From Nageia nagi (Eukaryota > Pinophyta), in assembly GCA_050084985.1 (NCBI GenBank), contig JBITNC010000002.1, positions 19,096,001 through 19,160,000 on the forward strand: DNA of 64,000 bases, in the 5' to 3' direction. The notes under the pieces were generated by a model, which was not told the DNA's origin, made no database searches, and worked only from the letters and a program-made list of their open reading frames with translations. The first letter of the stretch is position 1. Each line of letters starts with the position of its first letter. A program made the position numbers and the translations under genes. Shown here one piece after another: positions 10,570-21,774 of this stretch.

Positions 10570-11760
10570 TATCAAGGATTTATGTAACTCTGTCCTTATT
10601 CTTCTTAGGCATCTATGGTGCCCAATTTACTAAATACTATAGATCACCATCCTTAATAGTAGCCTGATACTAAAATAAATCAAAAATATTAAAAATATAT
10701 GAAATAGAAAATTCATCATGTAACTCCACTTTATAAGCATTATCATTGATCTTCTTCAAAATCTTGCAAGGTCCAATTTTCTTAAATTTCAATTTGTTAT
10801 ACTATCCTTTAGGAAATCATTCTTTTTGATATGAACCATCACCATATCACCCTCTTCAAACACTTTGATCCTTTGATGTGCATCAATTACCTTTTTGTAG
10901 TGACCATTACTACTATGTAGTTTTTCTTTCAATGATTATTGCTCTTTCTGGATATGCTTAGCAAATACTTCTACATCATCAATGACTTGGTCCCCCATTG
11001 GTAACTCAACCAGATCTAATACACCTCTAGGATGTTAACATTAAATAATTTGAAAAGGAGATTTACCTATTGACCTATTCAGTGAGCTGTTATATGCAAA
11101 TTTAGCTTATGATAAGGTGAAATCCCATTATTTTGGCTTTTCCCCAACTATGCACCATAAGAGGTTTTCCAAGCTTTTGTTCACTCCCTCTATTTTCCCA
11201 TTGATATGTGGATGGTAAGCACTACTGAATTGTATCCTAGTATTTAACTTCTTCCATAATGTCCTCTAAAAATGACCCAAGAACTTAGTATCTCAATCAA
11301 AAGTAATAGTCTTTGGGACACCATGCATTCGCACAACCTCATCAAAGAACAAGATTGCAATCTTTGTGGCATCATTAATTTTTTGGTAAGCAATAAAATG
11401 GACCATTTGATAAAATATATCTACCACAAAAAAAATTGAATCCTTACCCTATTGTGTCTTGGGTAATCCCAACACAAAATCTATACTCAGATTAATCTAT
11501 GGTCCTATAGGAACTGGTAGTGGCATATACAACCCTATATTTTGCACATGGACTTTAGCCATTTGGCACACTCTACATCTAGAGACAAACCTAATTATTC
11601 TCTTTTCATATTTTTCCAATAATATTTCTTTACAAGAGTCATATTTTTGGCTTATCCAAAATGACCAGCTAGACCCCCACTATGTAATTTGTGCAAGATG
11701 TTCTCTCTCATAGAGCCATTGGGAATACATAATTGAGTACCCTTAAATAAGTGACCATTC
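10570..11760 (-). pseudogene. Ty3/gypsy integrase (decayed)
   Basis: Minus-strand frames give the zinc-binding end (CRVCQMAKV near 11570), then NLSIDFVLGLPKTQQGKDS with the first catalytic Asp, KTITFD-stop-DTKFLGHF with the second (CGA-to-TGA stop), and HPHINGKIEGVNKSLENLL with the Glu, so the D,D,E triad remains visible. The C-terminal part shows KKINDNAYKVELHDEFSISY and IFNIFDLF, the GPF-IS-FNV-DL type end found in chromovirus-like integrases; I do not see a chromodomain beyond it. Multiple stops and frameshifts make it non-functional. Confidence 0.85.
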
Positions 11761-11939
11761 TAAAAAAAATATTCTTCGAAAATTGGATGGAACTTACCTT
11801 TTTTTGCACTTGTACATTATCTCACAATATTCTTAAAATCATCATTAGATTCATATATATTTTTTATTCCCTCAAATCCCACCACTACATTCTCCATAGT
11901 GGTTAGCAAGAAGACTTTCCAACTTAATGCATCAACAAC

Positions 11940-13240
11940 CTTATTTTTCTTACTAGATTTGTGTTGCAAGACAAATTTATATTGTTACAAAATGAAACCC
12001 ATTTGGTATGTCTATTATTTAACTTTTTCTGAGAGTTGACATACCTCAATGCTTCATTATCAATAAACAACATAAACTCCTTTTCGATTAAGTAGTGCCT
12101 CCAATGTTGTAATGCTTGTACAATTGCATAAAACTCCACATCATATGTAGAGTAATTCTTCCTTGAATTATTTAGCTTCTCACTAAAAAATGCTACTGGT
12201 CAACCCTCCTAACTCAATACACCACCAATCCCAACAAATGAGACATCATAATCAACCTTAAATATCTTACTAAAATCTAGTAACACTAGAATAGGGGCTT
12301 ATGACATCTTCTTTTTTAATATTTTAAAAATCTCATTTGTTGCCTTAGTCCATACAAAATCCTTCCCCTTTGTGAACTTAGTTATAGGGGCAACTATAAT
12401 ACTAAAGTTCCTTATGAACTTTCTATAAAAGGTAGCTAAGACATGAAATCTCCTTACTTCTATTATAGTTTATGGAATAGGCCACTCCAAAATTGCCTTC
12501 ACTTTTTCATCATCCATCCTCATGCCATCTCAAGAGATTACAAATCCCAAAAACACTAAACTATCCTAAAGCAATCTACATTTATTTAAATTGACATATA
12601 TTTTCTTCTTCCTAAGCACATCTAACACCAATTTTAGATGTAACAAATGCTCTTCTTCACTTTTACTATAAATCTAGATATCATCAAAATACACAACTAC
12701 AAACTTACCATTATATTCCCATAGTACTCTATTCATCAACTACATAAATGTACTAAGTGCATTAGATAACTTGAATGGCATCACCATCCATTTATACAAC
12801 CCTTCTTTTGTCTTAAAAGCTATCTTCCATTCATCACTTTCTTGAATTTTGATCTGGTAGTAACCACTCTATAGATCAATTTTACTGAAGAATTTTGCTC
12901 CAACCAATCTTTCCATCATGTCATCCACTATTGGCATAGCATACTGATACTTTATTATGATTTTATTTATGGCTTTACTATCTACACACATCCTCCATGA
13001 ACCATCTTTCTTTGGGGTTAGCAATGCTGGAGTTACACATGGACTCATACTCTCCTTGACTAAGCCCTTCTTTATCAAATCTATCACTTATCTACTCAAC
13101 TCTACACGCTATGTTGGGTTTAATTGATAAGCTACCTAATTTGGAAGTGATGATGCTAGGATCAAATCCATGTGATTTTGGATATCCCTCTTTGGTGGTA
13201 ACCCATTTGGCAACTCCTCTGGTGTGACATCTTCATATTA
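11940..13240 (-). pseudogene. Ty3/gypsy RT and RNase H (decayed)
   Basis: The RT opens with [20 protein letters not shown] and [18 protein letters not shown] (13087-12900), continues to FFSKIDL, and has the polymerase motif VVVYFDDI at about 12674-12697 (YFDD at 12680-12691, both Asp kept). RNase H follows: MEFYAIVQALQHWRHYL-EKEFMLFIDNEAL (12139 onward), with the Asp of the IDNEAL motif. Stops between the blocks are of the TAA/TAG kind at expected Gln or Trp positions. Order and spacing are normal for the family. Confidence 0.88.
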
Positions 13241-13249
13241 TTTTAGCAA

Positions 13250-13798
13250 CTAACCTACTGCTGCAAGTGTAACTACTTCTTCTATTTCTAGCTTCCTAGA
13301 TGTTAAGGCATAATAGATTCTAGCTTTCTTAATTACTGCAAGAAACTCCTTCATTACCAATAAGCTCTTTCTTGATCCATCCTCCTTTAAAGGCACAAGA
13401 ACCACCCTCACACCATCATTCCAAATTGTGTGAGTATTCTTTCTAACATTATGATTAGAATTCTTATCATATTGCCAAGGTCTCCCCAACAGAATGTGAC
13501 ATGCATCCAATGGGATCACATCACACCACACTTCATCCTTGTAAGATTTCCCAATTGAGACGTTGACCAAACACCTCTTATCAATGGTTACTATATTTTT
13601 TTTCTTAATCCATGAAACATGATAAGGGTTTGGATGTTTTTCACATTTTAGATTTAATTTATCAACCATGATATCAAAGACCAAATTTTCATAACTACCC
13701 CCATCAATGACCATGTTACACACCTTTCCTCCTAAGGTGCATCTTGTACAAAAAATATTATTGTGCAACCAAGAATCTCCATCATCTTCTTCTTTCAT
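13250..13798 (-). CDS. Ty3/gypsy aspartic protease fragment
   Basis: One open frame of 182 codons. The active-site loop reads VIDGGSYENLV near residue 33, the DGGS variant common in plant chromovirus-like proteases, in place of DTG or DSG. The flap and C-terminal signature DVIPLDACHILLGRPWQYD lies at about residues 87-105. The enzyme would release Gag and Pol proteins from the polyprotein. Upstream gag and downstream RT are in the same orientation; the frame is the longest intact piece of this element. It begins and ends inside the polyprotein, so the Met is not a biological start. Confidence 0.85.
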   Translation of the reverse strand: MKEEDDGDSWLHNNIFCTRCTLGGKVCNMVIDGGSYENLVFDIMVDKLNLKCEKHPNPYHVSWIKKKNIVTIDKRCLVNVSIGKSYKDEVWCDVIPLDACHILLGRPWQYDKNSNHNVRKNTHTIWNDGVRVVLVPLKEDGSRKSLLVMKEFLAVIKKARIYYALTSRKLEIEEVVTLAAVG

Positions 13799-13944
13799 GC
13801 TTACCTTGTCTAGAATAATGAGGGTTCTCTATATCATGAGGATTTCACCCATATTTGTAGTGATTTGTATCTCAGTCTCTTCCTCTTCTTCAACTAGGGT
13901 GACCCTTGCTTGTCCCCTTTCTTTTGCATCATACTAGGATCAGT

Positions 13945-14887
13945 TGAATGCTTTATGACCTTCCTCTCCACATATATAATATATGAATGGCTTCCATGGT
14001 CCATTCCCCATCCTTTCTCCACCATTCCCTCTTCCTCTCAGATACCCTCTTCCTCTTTGGAGGTATCTTGACCTTGTCCTACCTGATCCTCCTTTTTGGA
14101 AAATGTTGATGATTCTCCTTTGGAATAATTAGATCCACCATGCCCTCAATTTGAAGAGGGTGTTGATCCTTTATTTTCCTCTCTATTAACCCTATTAAGC
14201 TTCTCCTTGGCTCTCAGGGCCATTTGATATGCATCTTCTATAGTAAGAGTATGGTGCATACTTATCTCATCTTGAATAGAAAAACTGAGGCCATTCACAT
14301 ACCTTGTAGCTCCCTACTCATTCATCTCATTATGCTCCACTTGAATGGATAATTTGTAGAACTTGTTAGCATAATCTTTAACAATCTATTCTCTCTATCA
14401 AAGATTTTGGAATCTATGAAATAAGGTCTAGGAATAATCTACATGAATAAATTTATCTTGTAACTTCTTCTTCATCTTGGTCTAAGCCCTTATCTTCTCT
14501 TTTCCCTTTCTTTATCATGAAGCTTGCAGATTATCCCACCAAATAAATGCATACCCCATTAACTTCATGCATGCAAGCTTCACCTTCTTATCCTTAGCTA
14601 GATTACCCCATTCAAAGTATTTCTCCATGATATTTACCCAATCAATCAACTCCTCCTCTAGTTTCAACCCACCAATATACTCAAAAATCTCTATCTTGAT
14701 CCTTATCCCACTTCTTCTTGATGTAAGGGTTCTCCCTCCACCTTAACATTAGGTACATCTTCCCTAACATGCTTTCACTATTAGATCTAGGATTCAAGTG
14801 GGCACAAGGTTTTGTCTCCCCCATATGGTTAATTGCACTATTTAATAGTGTTATTTTTGCATGTAGATCCTTTATTTTCCTATTCAT
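13945..14887 (-). pseudogene. Ty3/gypsy gag (decayed)
   Basis: Minus-strand reading with frame changes gives the retrotransposon Gag core: EKYFEWGNLAKDKKVKLACM and LMGYAFIWWDNLQAS (about 14625-14510), then KDYANKFYKLSIQVEHNEMN and DEISMHHTLTIEDAYQMALR (about 14370-14220). A zinc-knuckle remnant ICGEEGHKAFN lies near 13975, with the first Cys of CCHC reading Tyr and the last position a stop. Gag packages element RNA. Many stops and at least two frameshifts; the 5' end near 14887 (MNRKIKDL) is tentative. Confidence 0.85.
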
Positions 14888-14971
14888 GTGGGCATAGGCA
14901 CCTACTACACCCCTGCATACACCCCCAACTTATCTTCTAGGTGGCAAATTCTCTCTATTAATAAGATCACA

Positions 14972-14988
14972 CCTAATTTGATACCAAA
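14972..14988 (-). other. Primer-binding site
   Basis: Just inside the 5' LTR the minus strand reads TTTGGTATCAAATTAGG, a decayed match to the TGGTATCAGAGC-type site complementary to plant initiator tRNA-Met. Confidence 0.7.
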
Positions 14989-15557
14989 TGATGTGAATTC
15001 ATTTGTAAGAGACCAACAAAATGGGCTCTAATAACATAAATGTATTAACATAAAAGAAAATTTGTAAATAATCCTCTTTTCATTCCTGAATTCACAATAC
15101 CTTTTTCAAGTCTATTACAATAGCTAATATAGAAAGGAGACTCTCCCTAAAAAATAATGAATAGTCTAAAAATTAGGACATTACTAAAAATAGAAATTTT
15201 CTTAAGATATAAAGATAGAAAGTTTCAAAAAATAGAAAGTTCCTCGAATTACAACCAAACATGGTGTACAAGCTGAGTCAACATAGACTAAGTCATTTCC
15301 CAACTTATTCTCCTAAAACAATTCTACAATAAAAGATATTAAAGTCTACTTATTGGAAAATCTTAAAAACTAACACTAAAAGCTAATATTGAGGCACTAA
15401 ATGATGGATTTAGGTTGATCCAAAAATTTTCTATTTGGGGGCATCCCTCTTATAGGAGGTGGCAGTCGAATCATGAAAACCCATTTCTAGCTCTCCTCAA
15501 AATTTTAGGATGATTTGATGGTCAGATCAAAAGTTATGATCATTTTCAGGTGCATCA
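14989..15557 (-). repeat. 5' LTR of the 9821-15557 element
   Basis: 569 bp, TGATGTGAATTC...TGCATCA on the plus strand. It pairs with 9821-10387; differences are scattered single bases and one or two small indels. Confidence 0.93.
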
Positions 15558-16009
15558 CTTTGTAATTGGATATATCTCATTGAGTACATGTAAAATGAGT
15601 GCTCACATGACCCTATTTGGATCCAAATTGAGCTCTGGAAGATGCTCATCATCTTACCTTTCAAGTCACTTAGCTAAGTTAGTTATGCAAATGAGTGACT
15701 ACATTGTCAATGCAGATGAGTGACATAAGAGGTAGGATGATGAGCATATTTAATAGCTCAAATTTGATCTAAAGGGAATTGTGTGACAATGCATTTCGCA
15801 TGTGCTCGATGAGATATATCCAATTATGAAGTTATTTTATCATTTCAAGACCAGGTTTGGTATAGATTATTAAAAATAGGTTTAGTACATATTACCTACA
15901 AAAATAATATTAATATTAGTAATAATATCTATAAAATTAATTCCAAAAATAGTTATTGATATAAAAAAAAGGTCACCTTGTCTTGGCATTTTTACGATGA
16001 ACACTAGTT

Positions 16010-16334
16010 GAGCATTTGTAGGAAGAAGTTGAGAAGTTGCAAGAAGTAGCTGAGCATTTGTAGGAATACATTGAGCATCTATAGGAAGAATTTGAGTATC
16101 TATAAGAATAAGATAAGTATATTTAAGAGGAAGATGAGCATCTATAAGAAGAAGTTAAGCATGTGTAGGAAGAAGTTGAGCATCTTTAGGAAGAAATTGT
16201 GTGTTTTTTATGAGGAAGTTAACCATCTGCAAGGAGAAGTCAAAAATCTATAGGAAGAAATCAAGCATCTATAGGGATCATTCAAGAATCTATAGGAAGC
16301 AATCAAGAATTTGCAAAAAGCAATCAAGCACCTT
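16010..16334 (+). repeat. 21-bp heptad-coding tandem array II
   Basis: About 15 units of seven codons, consensus EHLQEEV (variants EKLQEVA, KHVQEEV, KNLQEAI, KHLQGSF), with one small frameshift near 16200. In most units the Gln codon is TAG or TAA. Leu at a fixed place and charged residues around it are a textbook heptad pattern, so the parent would have formed a long coiled coil. The array ends in a non-repetitive tail (SNPHFFHGGLG) after 16330. Its relation to array I at 9065-9347, 6.6 kb away with the foldback and LTR elements between, is discussed in the findings. Confidence 0.75.
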
Positions 16335-16449
16335 TCAAATCCACATTTTTTCCATGGTGGACTTGGCTCTAGTTGGCAATTTGATCAAGAAAATTATAAA
16401 ATTATAAAATTTAGGTTACTAGGTACGAATTTGGCTATATAAAAAAAAA

Positions 16450-16860
16450 AATCATCTTTCACTTCTTGATTGACTTTCTCACATAAAATGCAAATGGTTA
16501 TAAGTTAAGGACATATTAAAAAATTTGGGAATCCATTTTACCATTTAAAGTATGCCTACCCACCTTTGGAGATTTTTTATTCAAAAAGAAGCTAAATTAT
16601 CCTACTATATTAGTAAAAAAATCTCTTTAGAAAGAAAATTTTAGATTTATTCTCCAGTTCTATCTATCACTCATGTCTATTTGTTGACACCTAAAAGTGG
16701 TCCCCTTAATATGGTCCCACTTAGGTGTAACTTTACACACACATTTAATCATATTTTAGTCATATTTTACCTTATTATCACATATTTCTTGGGTTGTATT
16801 CTTATATTTTATGTTAGCTACATTGAGAAATCTGCAACCTATACTCGAGGGATCAAATGG
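16450..16860 (+). repeat. Duplicated segment A: chromovirus tail plus LTR start
   Basis: 16450-16681 matches 4700-4925 and 17532-17763; from 16682 it reads TGTTGACACCTAAAAGTGG, the start of an LTR, and matches 17764-17945. After about 16860 the similarity with the 17.9 kb copy fades. It is therefore a second copy of the T1 insertion junction, 1,082 bp upstream of the first, and has no complete LTR. Confidence 0.7.
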
Positions 16861-17429
16861 TGATATAAAATATACATTGAAGATATAAAATTTTGATTAG
16901 CCCACCAAGACAAAACATTAAACCCAATAAAATTAGGCTACCTAGTCTTGGGCTGATAGGCCTTTAAATAACCAATTAAAAAATTTAAAATCCTTAAAAA
17001 TAATGATTTTGTGATAAATTACCACTATGTATTTCCCTATTTTGTATCTCAAACTAAGACCCTTTCTTTATCAAAATTAAATATAAAAAGGCTTATAATA
17101 TACTTTAATGGTATTTTTATTATTATCATACCTTAACAATTATCCCTTAGTGACTGAATCATCTAGTCTATGTGATACTCTTCTAACATGCTTTAGTGAT
17201 TCTCATTCTAAACAAGTCTTAATCTAAGAATATTGATTTTTTTCGCTATATATGTTAAGATAACCTTTAATCCTCTTCTCTCTATATTTTAATTATTGAA
17301 ATATTGGAATATTTACTTATCCATACAGCCTTTCAAGATTTGGTTAGAGGCATTTTCCTTCCTAATAGTCATATGTAACTCAATAATGGTCACTTTACAA
17401 ATGATTACTTCTTGACTAATTAGTAGGAA
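16861..17429. other. Unassigned AT-rich DNA between duplicated segments
   Basis: No coding features. It may be the diverged remainder of the LTR that starts at 16682, but I could not align it with 17945-18566 by eye. Confidence 0.3.
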
Positions 17430-17763
17430 GGGAAAAGGATTTTTCAAATAAAATGTGCAATGCTCAAAAATATTATGCAAAGATTTGGAATCTAGTATCC
17501 AATAATAGAAAATACTTTTTATAAATAATTTCATATTTCACTTCTTGATTAGCTTGCTCACATGAAATGGAAATGGTTATAAGTTGAGGACATATTAAAG
17601 TTTTTGGGCATCTATTTTAGCATTTAAACTATGTCATCCCACCTTTGGAGTTTTTCAATTCAAAAAGCAAAAGCTAAATTATCCTACTATATTAGTAAAA
17701 AACTCTCTTTAGCAAGAAAATTTTAGATTTATTCTCAAGTTCTATCTATCACTCATGTCTATT
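17430..17763 (+). pseudogene. Chromovirus RNase H-tail segment, third copy
   Basis: Matches 4600-4925, including words such as AAAATATTATGC, GATCTAGTATC-AATA and TTCACTTCTTGATT. It ends exactly where the T1 LTR begins (17764), so it is the DNA into which T1 inserted. Confidence 0.65.
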
Positions 17764-18566
17764 TGTTGAGGCCTAAAAGTGGTCCCCTTAACATGGTCCC
17801 ACTTAGGTATAACTTCACACATACATTTAATCATATTTTAGTCATATTTTATCTTATTATCACATATTTCTTAGGTTGTGTTCTTATGTTTTATGTTAGG
17901 TACATCGAGATGGCTTCAACCTATACTAAAGGGATCAAATTGGTATACCATGTCTAATATAAATGTAAGTAGCTCTAACATGGGGAAATCATGTCAAGAT
18001 TACATCTCAATAGTCAATACCCTACTCTTGGGTGTTTTTAGATGTCACCTATTGAGATTGGAAACTTGTTACTAGTTGAGTGAATATCTATTATCCACTT
18101 CTATGATCATATGCTTGGTTCAACTTGTCATCATCTCTATTTTCATCAATCCTTGTTGGTGAACCTCATTCTTTAGGAATGTTCACATCCATATTCACAT
18201 TTGTAACAAGTTGAGCTCTTAGGTATTAGTGCTCATGTTGGTGTTTCTTTTGGAATTGGCCTTGGTATTTGCACATCAAGATCACTACTCTTTGATAAGT
18301 TTGTCTATCATATCCTCAACATCTACATAGGTAAGAATACACATGTATTTATATTTTAGTTTATTCCATTCTCTTTAGTGGATGTATCTTATTTTACATC
18401 TTGACATCAATGTAATTTCATTATTTTGTTACAGCACTATTGTATTCCCTTATTCATGTATGTTTATTTAGGCTAATTAGCTTAGATAAATCATACAATA
18501 AATGTTTTTGTGCATATTGGATCATTTAGAATAAAATATTAGTTGAAACCAAAACACATGTCAACA
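17764..18566 (+). repeat. 5' LTR of Tat-like element T1
   Basis: Starts TGTTGAGGCCTAAAAGTGG and ends ACACATGTCAACA, 803 bp, TG...CA ended, followed by an internal leader (TATTTTTGCCTACC) and, 128 bp on, the gag start. The start is related to those at 16682 and, inverted, at 3175. The 3' LTR was not found downstream of the integrase, so the end is set only by the terminal dinucleotides and context. Confidence 0.6.
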
Positions 18567-18693
18567 TATTTTTGCCTACCTTTTCTAGCATTTTTTTCTC
18601 TTAATTAGGGCTAGAATATAAGTTCTCTCAAATCTACCTATCTTTTTACATAAAAAACCCTAGGGTGATTGGTTGCATTTTATCAATGATTTT

Positions 18694-20255
18694 ATGAGTG
18701 TGAAAGAAATGGCAAATATAAATCCTAAATTCTTAACCAAATTGATGGTAATTCTCAAGTTTCAAGCTTTCATTATGAAACAATCTACACCGGTAGACCA
18801 AATTATCACTTAGACTAGCATGAATGTGAAGATCAATGCAAATGCTACCATTAACACCAATTATATTAGTAACATGAATGTTGGTAACTATGAATTCAAT
18901 TTTGGTACCTTCACTAATGAAGAATTTAGACATCTTGAGTCTTATGTTGCATAGCTTGGGATCAAATTTAGAGTTCATGTAGATCAAATAGAAAACAAGG
19001 GTAACCCATTAAGCATGAAGATTCAAAATACACTCCTTGGTATAAATAAGGATCTCAAATTCAAAAAGTTCAATGGTGAGACCAATCCTATTACTCATTC
19101 ATAATTTTGAATGTATTATGGATCTTAAATGTGGGATTAGTGATCATTTGAAAGCAAAGTATTTCCTTATGAGTTTAATTAGTGAATCTTGCAAGTGGTT
19201 TCATAGCTTGGAACCTAGATCTATAACATCATATTAGCAACTGAAGGATCAGTTCAACACTCACTTTAGATGCAATGTGAAAAAACCAATTAATTTAATA
19301 GATTATATCCATTGTAAGAAAGGTAAAATGGAGAGGTTGGACAAGTTTTCTCCTAGATTCATTAATATTTAGAAGTCTATTGAATAAAAGATGAAAGAGA
19401 GCTTCATTACAAAGGTATTCCTTGAAAACATTCATCTTGTTCTTGATGAAAAAAGGCTTGAGCATGTTAGTGGTTCATTTATGCATATAGTTCATTTCCT
19501 TATTGAGAAAGAATAATTATTAGAAGATCTAATTTGCTTAAGTATACATCATATTTCTTCAAAAATGATAATGGTAAGAAACTCAATAATAAAAAGGATG
19601 ATACTTCACTTAATGTAGTTGAACCATCACAACAAGAAAAACCTAAAGATTAAAAATCAGCCAAAGAAATGTATCCATTACTAGTAAACCCTAACCAAAA
19701 GTTTAAATAATGTTTAGAGAAATGTTTAATCAAATGAATTAAAGGAAAATAATATGAATCTAATGATGAAAAGCCTAGTTGGTATACAAAAAATCAATTC
19801 TACAAATATTATCAAATCAAGGGGTATAATACAATAACTTCTTGTGTTTTGAGAAAGAAATTAAAATACTTGTTGGATAATGATACACTTCAATATAAAA
19901 ATGATGCACTCAAAGTCAAAAATTAGGACCTACTTTCCATTAATATGGTGAATATGATTTTCTATGATGATAATAGTGAACCTGTTGAGTTTGATGATAA
20001 ATTTAATCCAAAAGCACATTCAAATGCAAATTTGGATTTGGAAAAAACATGAAATGCAAAAAAAGAGATAACTTCTAAATATTCTCTTAAGTAAAAGATG
20101 AAAGATAAATACAAAAAGAATATTCTACAAAATATTAAAAATCCAAATGCTAAAATTAGTTTGCTTGAATTATTTGAAACATCTAAAAAGCATAGACTAC
20201 CATTGTTTGAGCTACTTAGTGTCATTAATGTTGATATTAATATTTCTACTAGCTA
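18694..20255 (+). pseudogene. T1 gag (decayed)
   Basis: The frame from ATG at 18694 begins MSVKEMANINPKFLTKLM. After an N-terminal region comes the retrotransposon Gag domain: LKFKKFNGETNPITHS (about 19052), then after a frameshift GISDHLKAKYFLMSLIS, CKWFHSLEPRSITSY, LKDQFNTHFRCN and DKFSPRFINI (to about 19370). Near 19800 the segment QFYKYYQIKGYNTITSCVLR corresponds to the CxxHxxxGHxxxxC knuckle of Tat Gag proteins, with Cys to Tyr and His to Tyr changes, each explained by one transition. A lysine-rich tail follows. At least six stops, nearly all at presumed Gln or Trp codons. Confidence 0.85.
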
Positions 20256-20385
20256 TTGGTTGAAATGATTAATTATTTCAATAATGTTATCACATTTACT
20301 AAAGATAAAATTCCTAGTGATGGTATCATTGATAAGTGCCTGCCAATCCATGTGTAAGGTTACTAGGAAAAATACTCAAGCATGC

Positions 20386-20700
20386 ATCTGTAGATAGTGG
20401 TGTAGGTTTAAATATTTGCTCCATTAACTCCTTAAATAAATTTGATGATACGTTGATACCAAAATTTGTAGGAAAGAAATACAAGATCACATGATATGAA
20501 AGTGATAGCAAAGCATGTGTTGAACATATCATGTTACCTATTCATTTAGGACCAAAGATAGTGGAAATTATGACTTATGTACTTGATAAGAAGCTTCCTT
20601 ATGATATCCTCCTTGCGAGACCAAGGATGCATCCTATGAGGTGCATACCATATACATTACATAGATTGATTAAATTTAACCATTATGAATAATAATATGT
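20386..20700 (+). pseudogene. T1 aspartic protease (one internal stop)
   Basis: The frame reads ASVDSGVGLNICSINSL, with the catalytic DSG intact, then LIPKFVGKKYKI, one TGA, YESDSKACVEHIMLPIHLGP, and VLDKKLPYDILLARPRMHPM with the LLxRP signature and PYTLHRLIKFNH at the end. Length and motif order fit a retropepsin of the Tat group. Only one in-frame stop, unusually good conservation for this window. It would cut the Gag-Pol polyprotein. Confidence 0.88.
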
Positions 20701-20939
20701 AGTTGAAGCAGTGGAAGAAAATTTAAATATGATTTCACAAGTTGAAAACACCATAGTTCCATAAAAAATGTTGACATCCATGAGGAAAATGATGAAGATA
20801 GTGAGGAAGATAAAGAATATAGTGACACCATGTAGTTATACAAAGAAATAGGTATCAATACATATTTTGTTAGCCAGAAGATTGTTGAAGAAGATTGTTA
20901 GGTATCAAGACAACATTGTATGATATTGATATTTTAGAA

Positions 20940-21230
20940 TCAAAGCCAAAATTAGATACAGATAATAACAATATGGTAGCCTATGTCAAGGTCAACAAGA
21001 AGATAAGATAGATGAGGTTTTCTGCACAATTGATATTGCAATACATGGAATCTAGAAGGTATAAAGGTAAAGACCTTGGAAAAAATCAACAGGGAATTGA
21101 AAAGTTACCTATAAGGATGTTTGAATCAAATGAAGCAAAATGTGGCCTAGCTAGGGAAAAGAAGGAAAATCAAATAAATTTGGTCTCCTACAATAGTGAT
21201 GAAGAGTCAAAGAAAAAATCAGAGTTGTAG
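20940..21230 (+). pseudogene. T1 spacer with G-patch-like motif
   Basis: Between protease and RT the frame reads AYVKVNKKIR, ILQYMESRRYKGKDLGKNQQ and KCGLAREKKENQI. The RYKGKDLGKNQQGI block resembles the glycine-rich G-patch-like motif that often follows retroviral-type proteases in Tat elements. A similar block occurs in T3 at 59640-59770. Function in plants is not established; in other retroelements such motifs bind nucleic acid or RT. Confidence 0.55.
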
Positions 21231-21774
21231 TCAGTTAATATGGTTGAAATAAAATTAAAAATCAAGAGTAAATATTCTAGGAATACTAACATCTATAATG
21301 AGAAAATAGATCATGATTTCTCTTATCCCATACTTTACAGGACCATTTCCAGGTCTATTGATGTGTTTGAAATAGATGATGCACTCTTGAACACATTAGG
21401 GATATGATTAGAATTCAAATTATTCCATCCCAAGAGGCAAGGTAAGGTTTCTTATCATCCTAATGCATATTTTAGAGAGGAGATGGAGGATATAGAAAGT
21501 ATTTTCCTACTACACTAGGCTACCTTATTCTTTTATTACATAGAGTAGGCTAGGTAGCTAGTGTATATGTGTGTGTGTGATATTCTTGCTCTCATGTCAT
21601 AACAATATTGGGGGCATTACCTAACCTTTCTTAACCTAGTAATCAGATACCATGGTTGAATAAGCCTCCTATTGAGATCAACATTGGTACAGAGGAGGTT
21701 TTAAAGATTATTTAGATTGGAATAAGAATCACATTGGAGGATAATCAAATGTGTCATCTATTCTTAACATAATT

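Larger units (their letters stand above)
9821..15557 (-). mobile_element. Complete Ty3/gypsy element (chromovirus-like), 5.7 kb
   Basis: Two LTRs (9821-10387 and 14989-15557) bound an internal region with gag, protease, RT, RNase H and integrase in the usual Ty3/gypsy order on the minus strand. The element is flanked by a perfect 5-bp target duplication, CTTTG at 9816-9820 and 15558-15562, so both ends are original. Each ORF carries frameshifts and stops; it is not autonomous any more. It sits inside foldback copy 2. Confidence 0.93.
9792..15866. mobile_element. Long-TIR foldback element, copy 2, split by an LTR element
   Basis: The left end (9792-9820, TATGATCTATAAATTATGTA) and the rest (15558-15866) join into a copy of the same foldback unit once the LTR element 9821-15557 and one CTTTG are removed. 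Its two arms, 15563-15670 and about 15715-15860, are inverted copies (for example AATTGGATATATCTCAT and its complement). The sequence just beyond both copies is also similar (ATTA-TAAAAATAG-TTT-GTACAT), so the duplicated unit may be larger than the TIR part. Confidence 0.75.
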
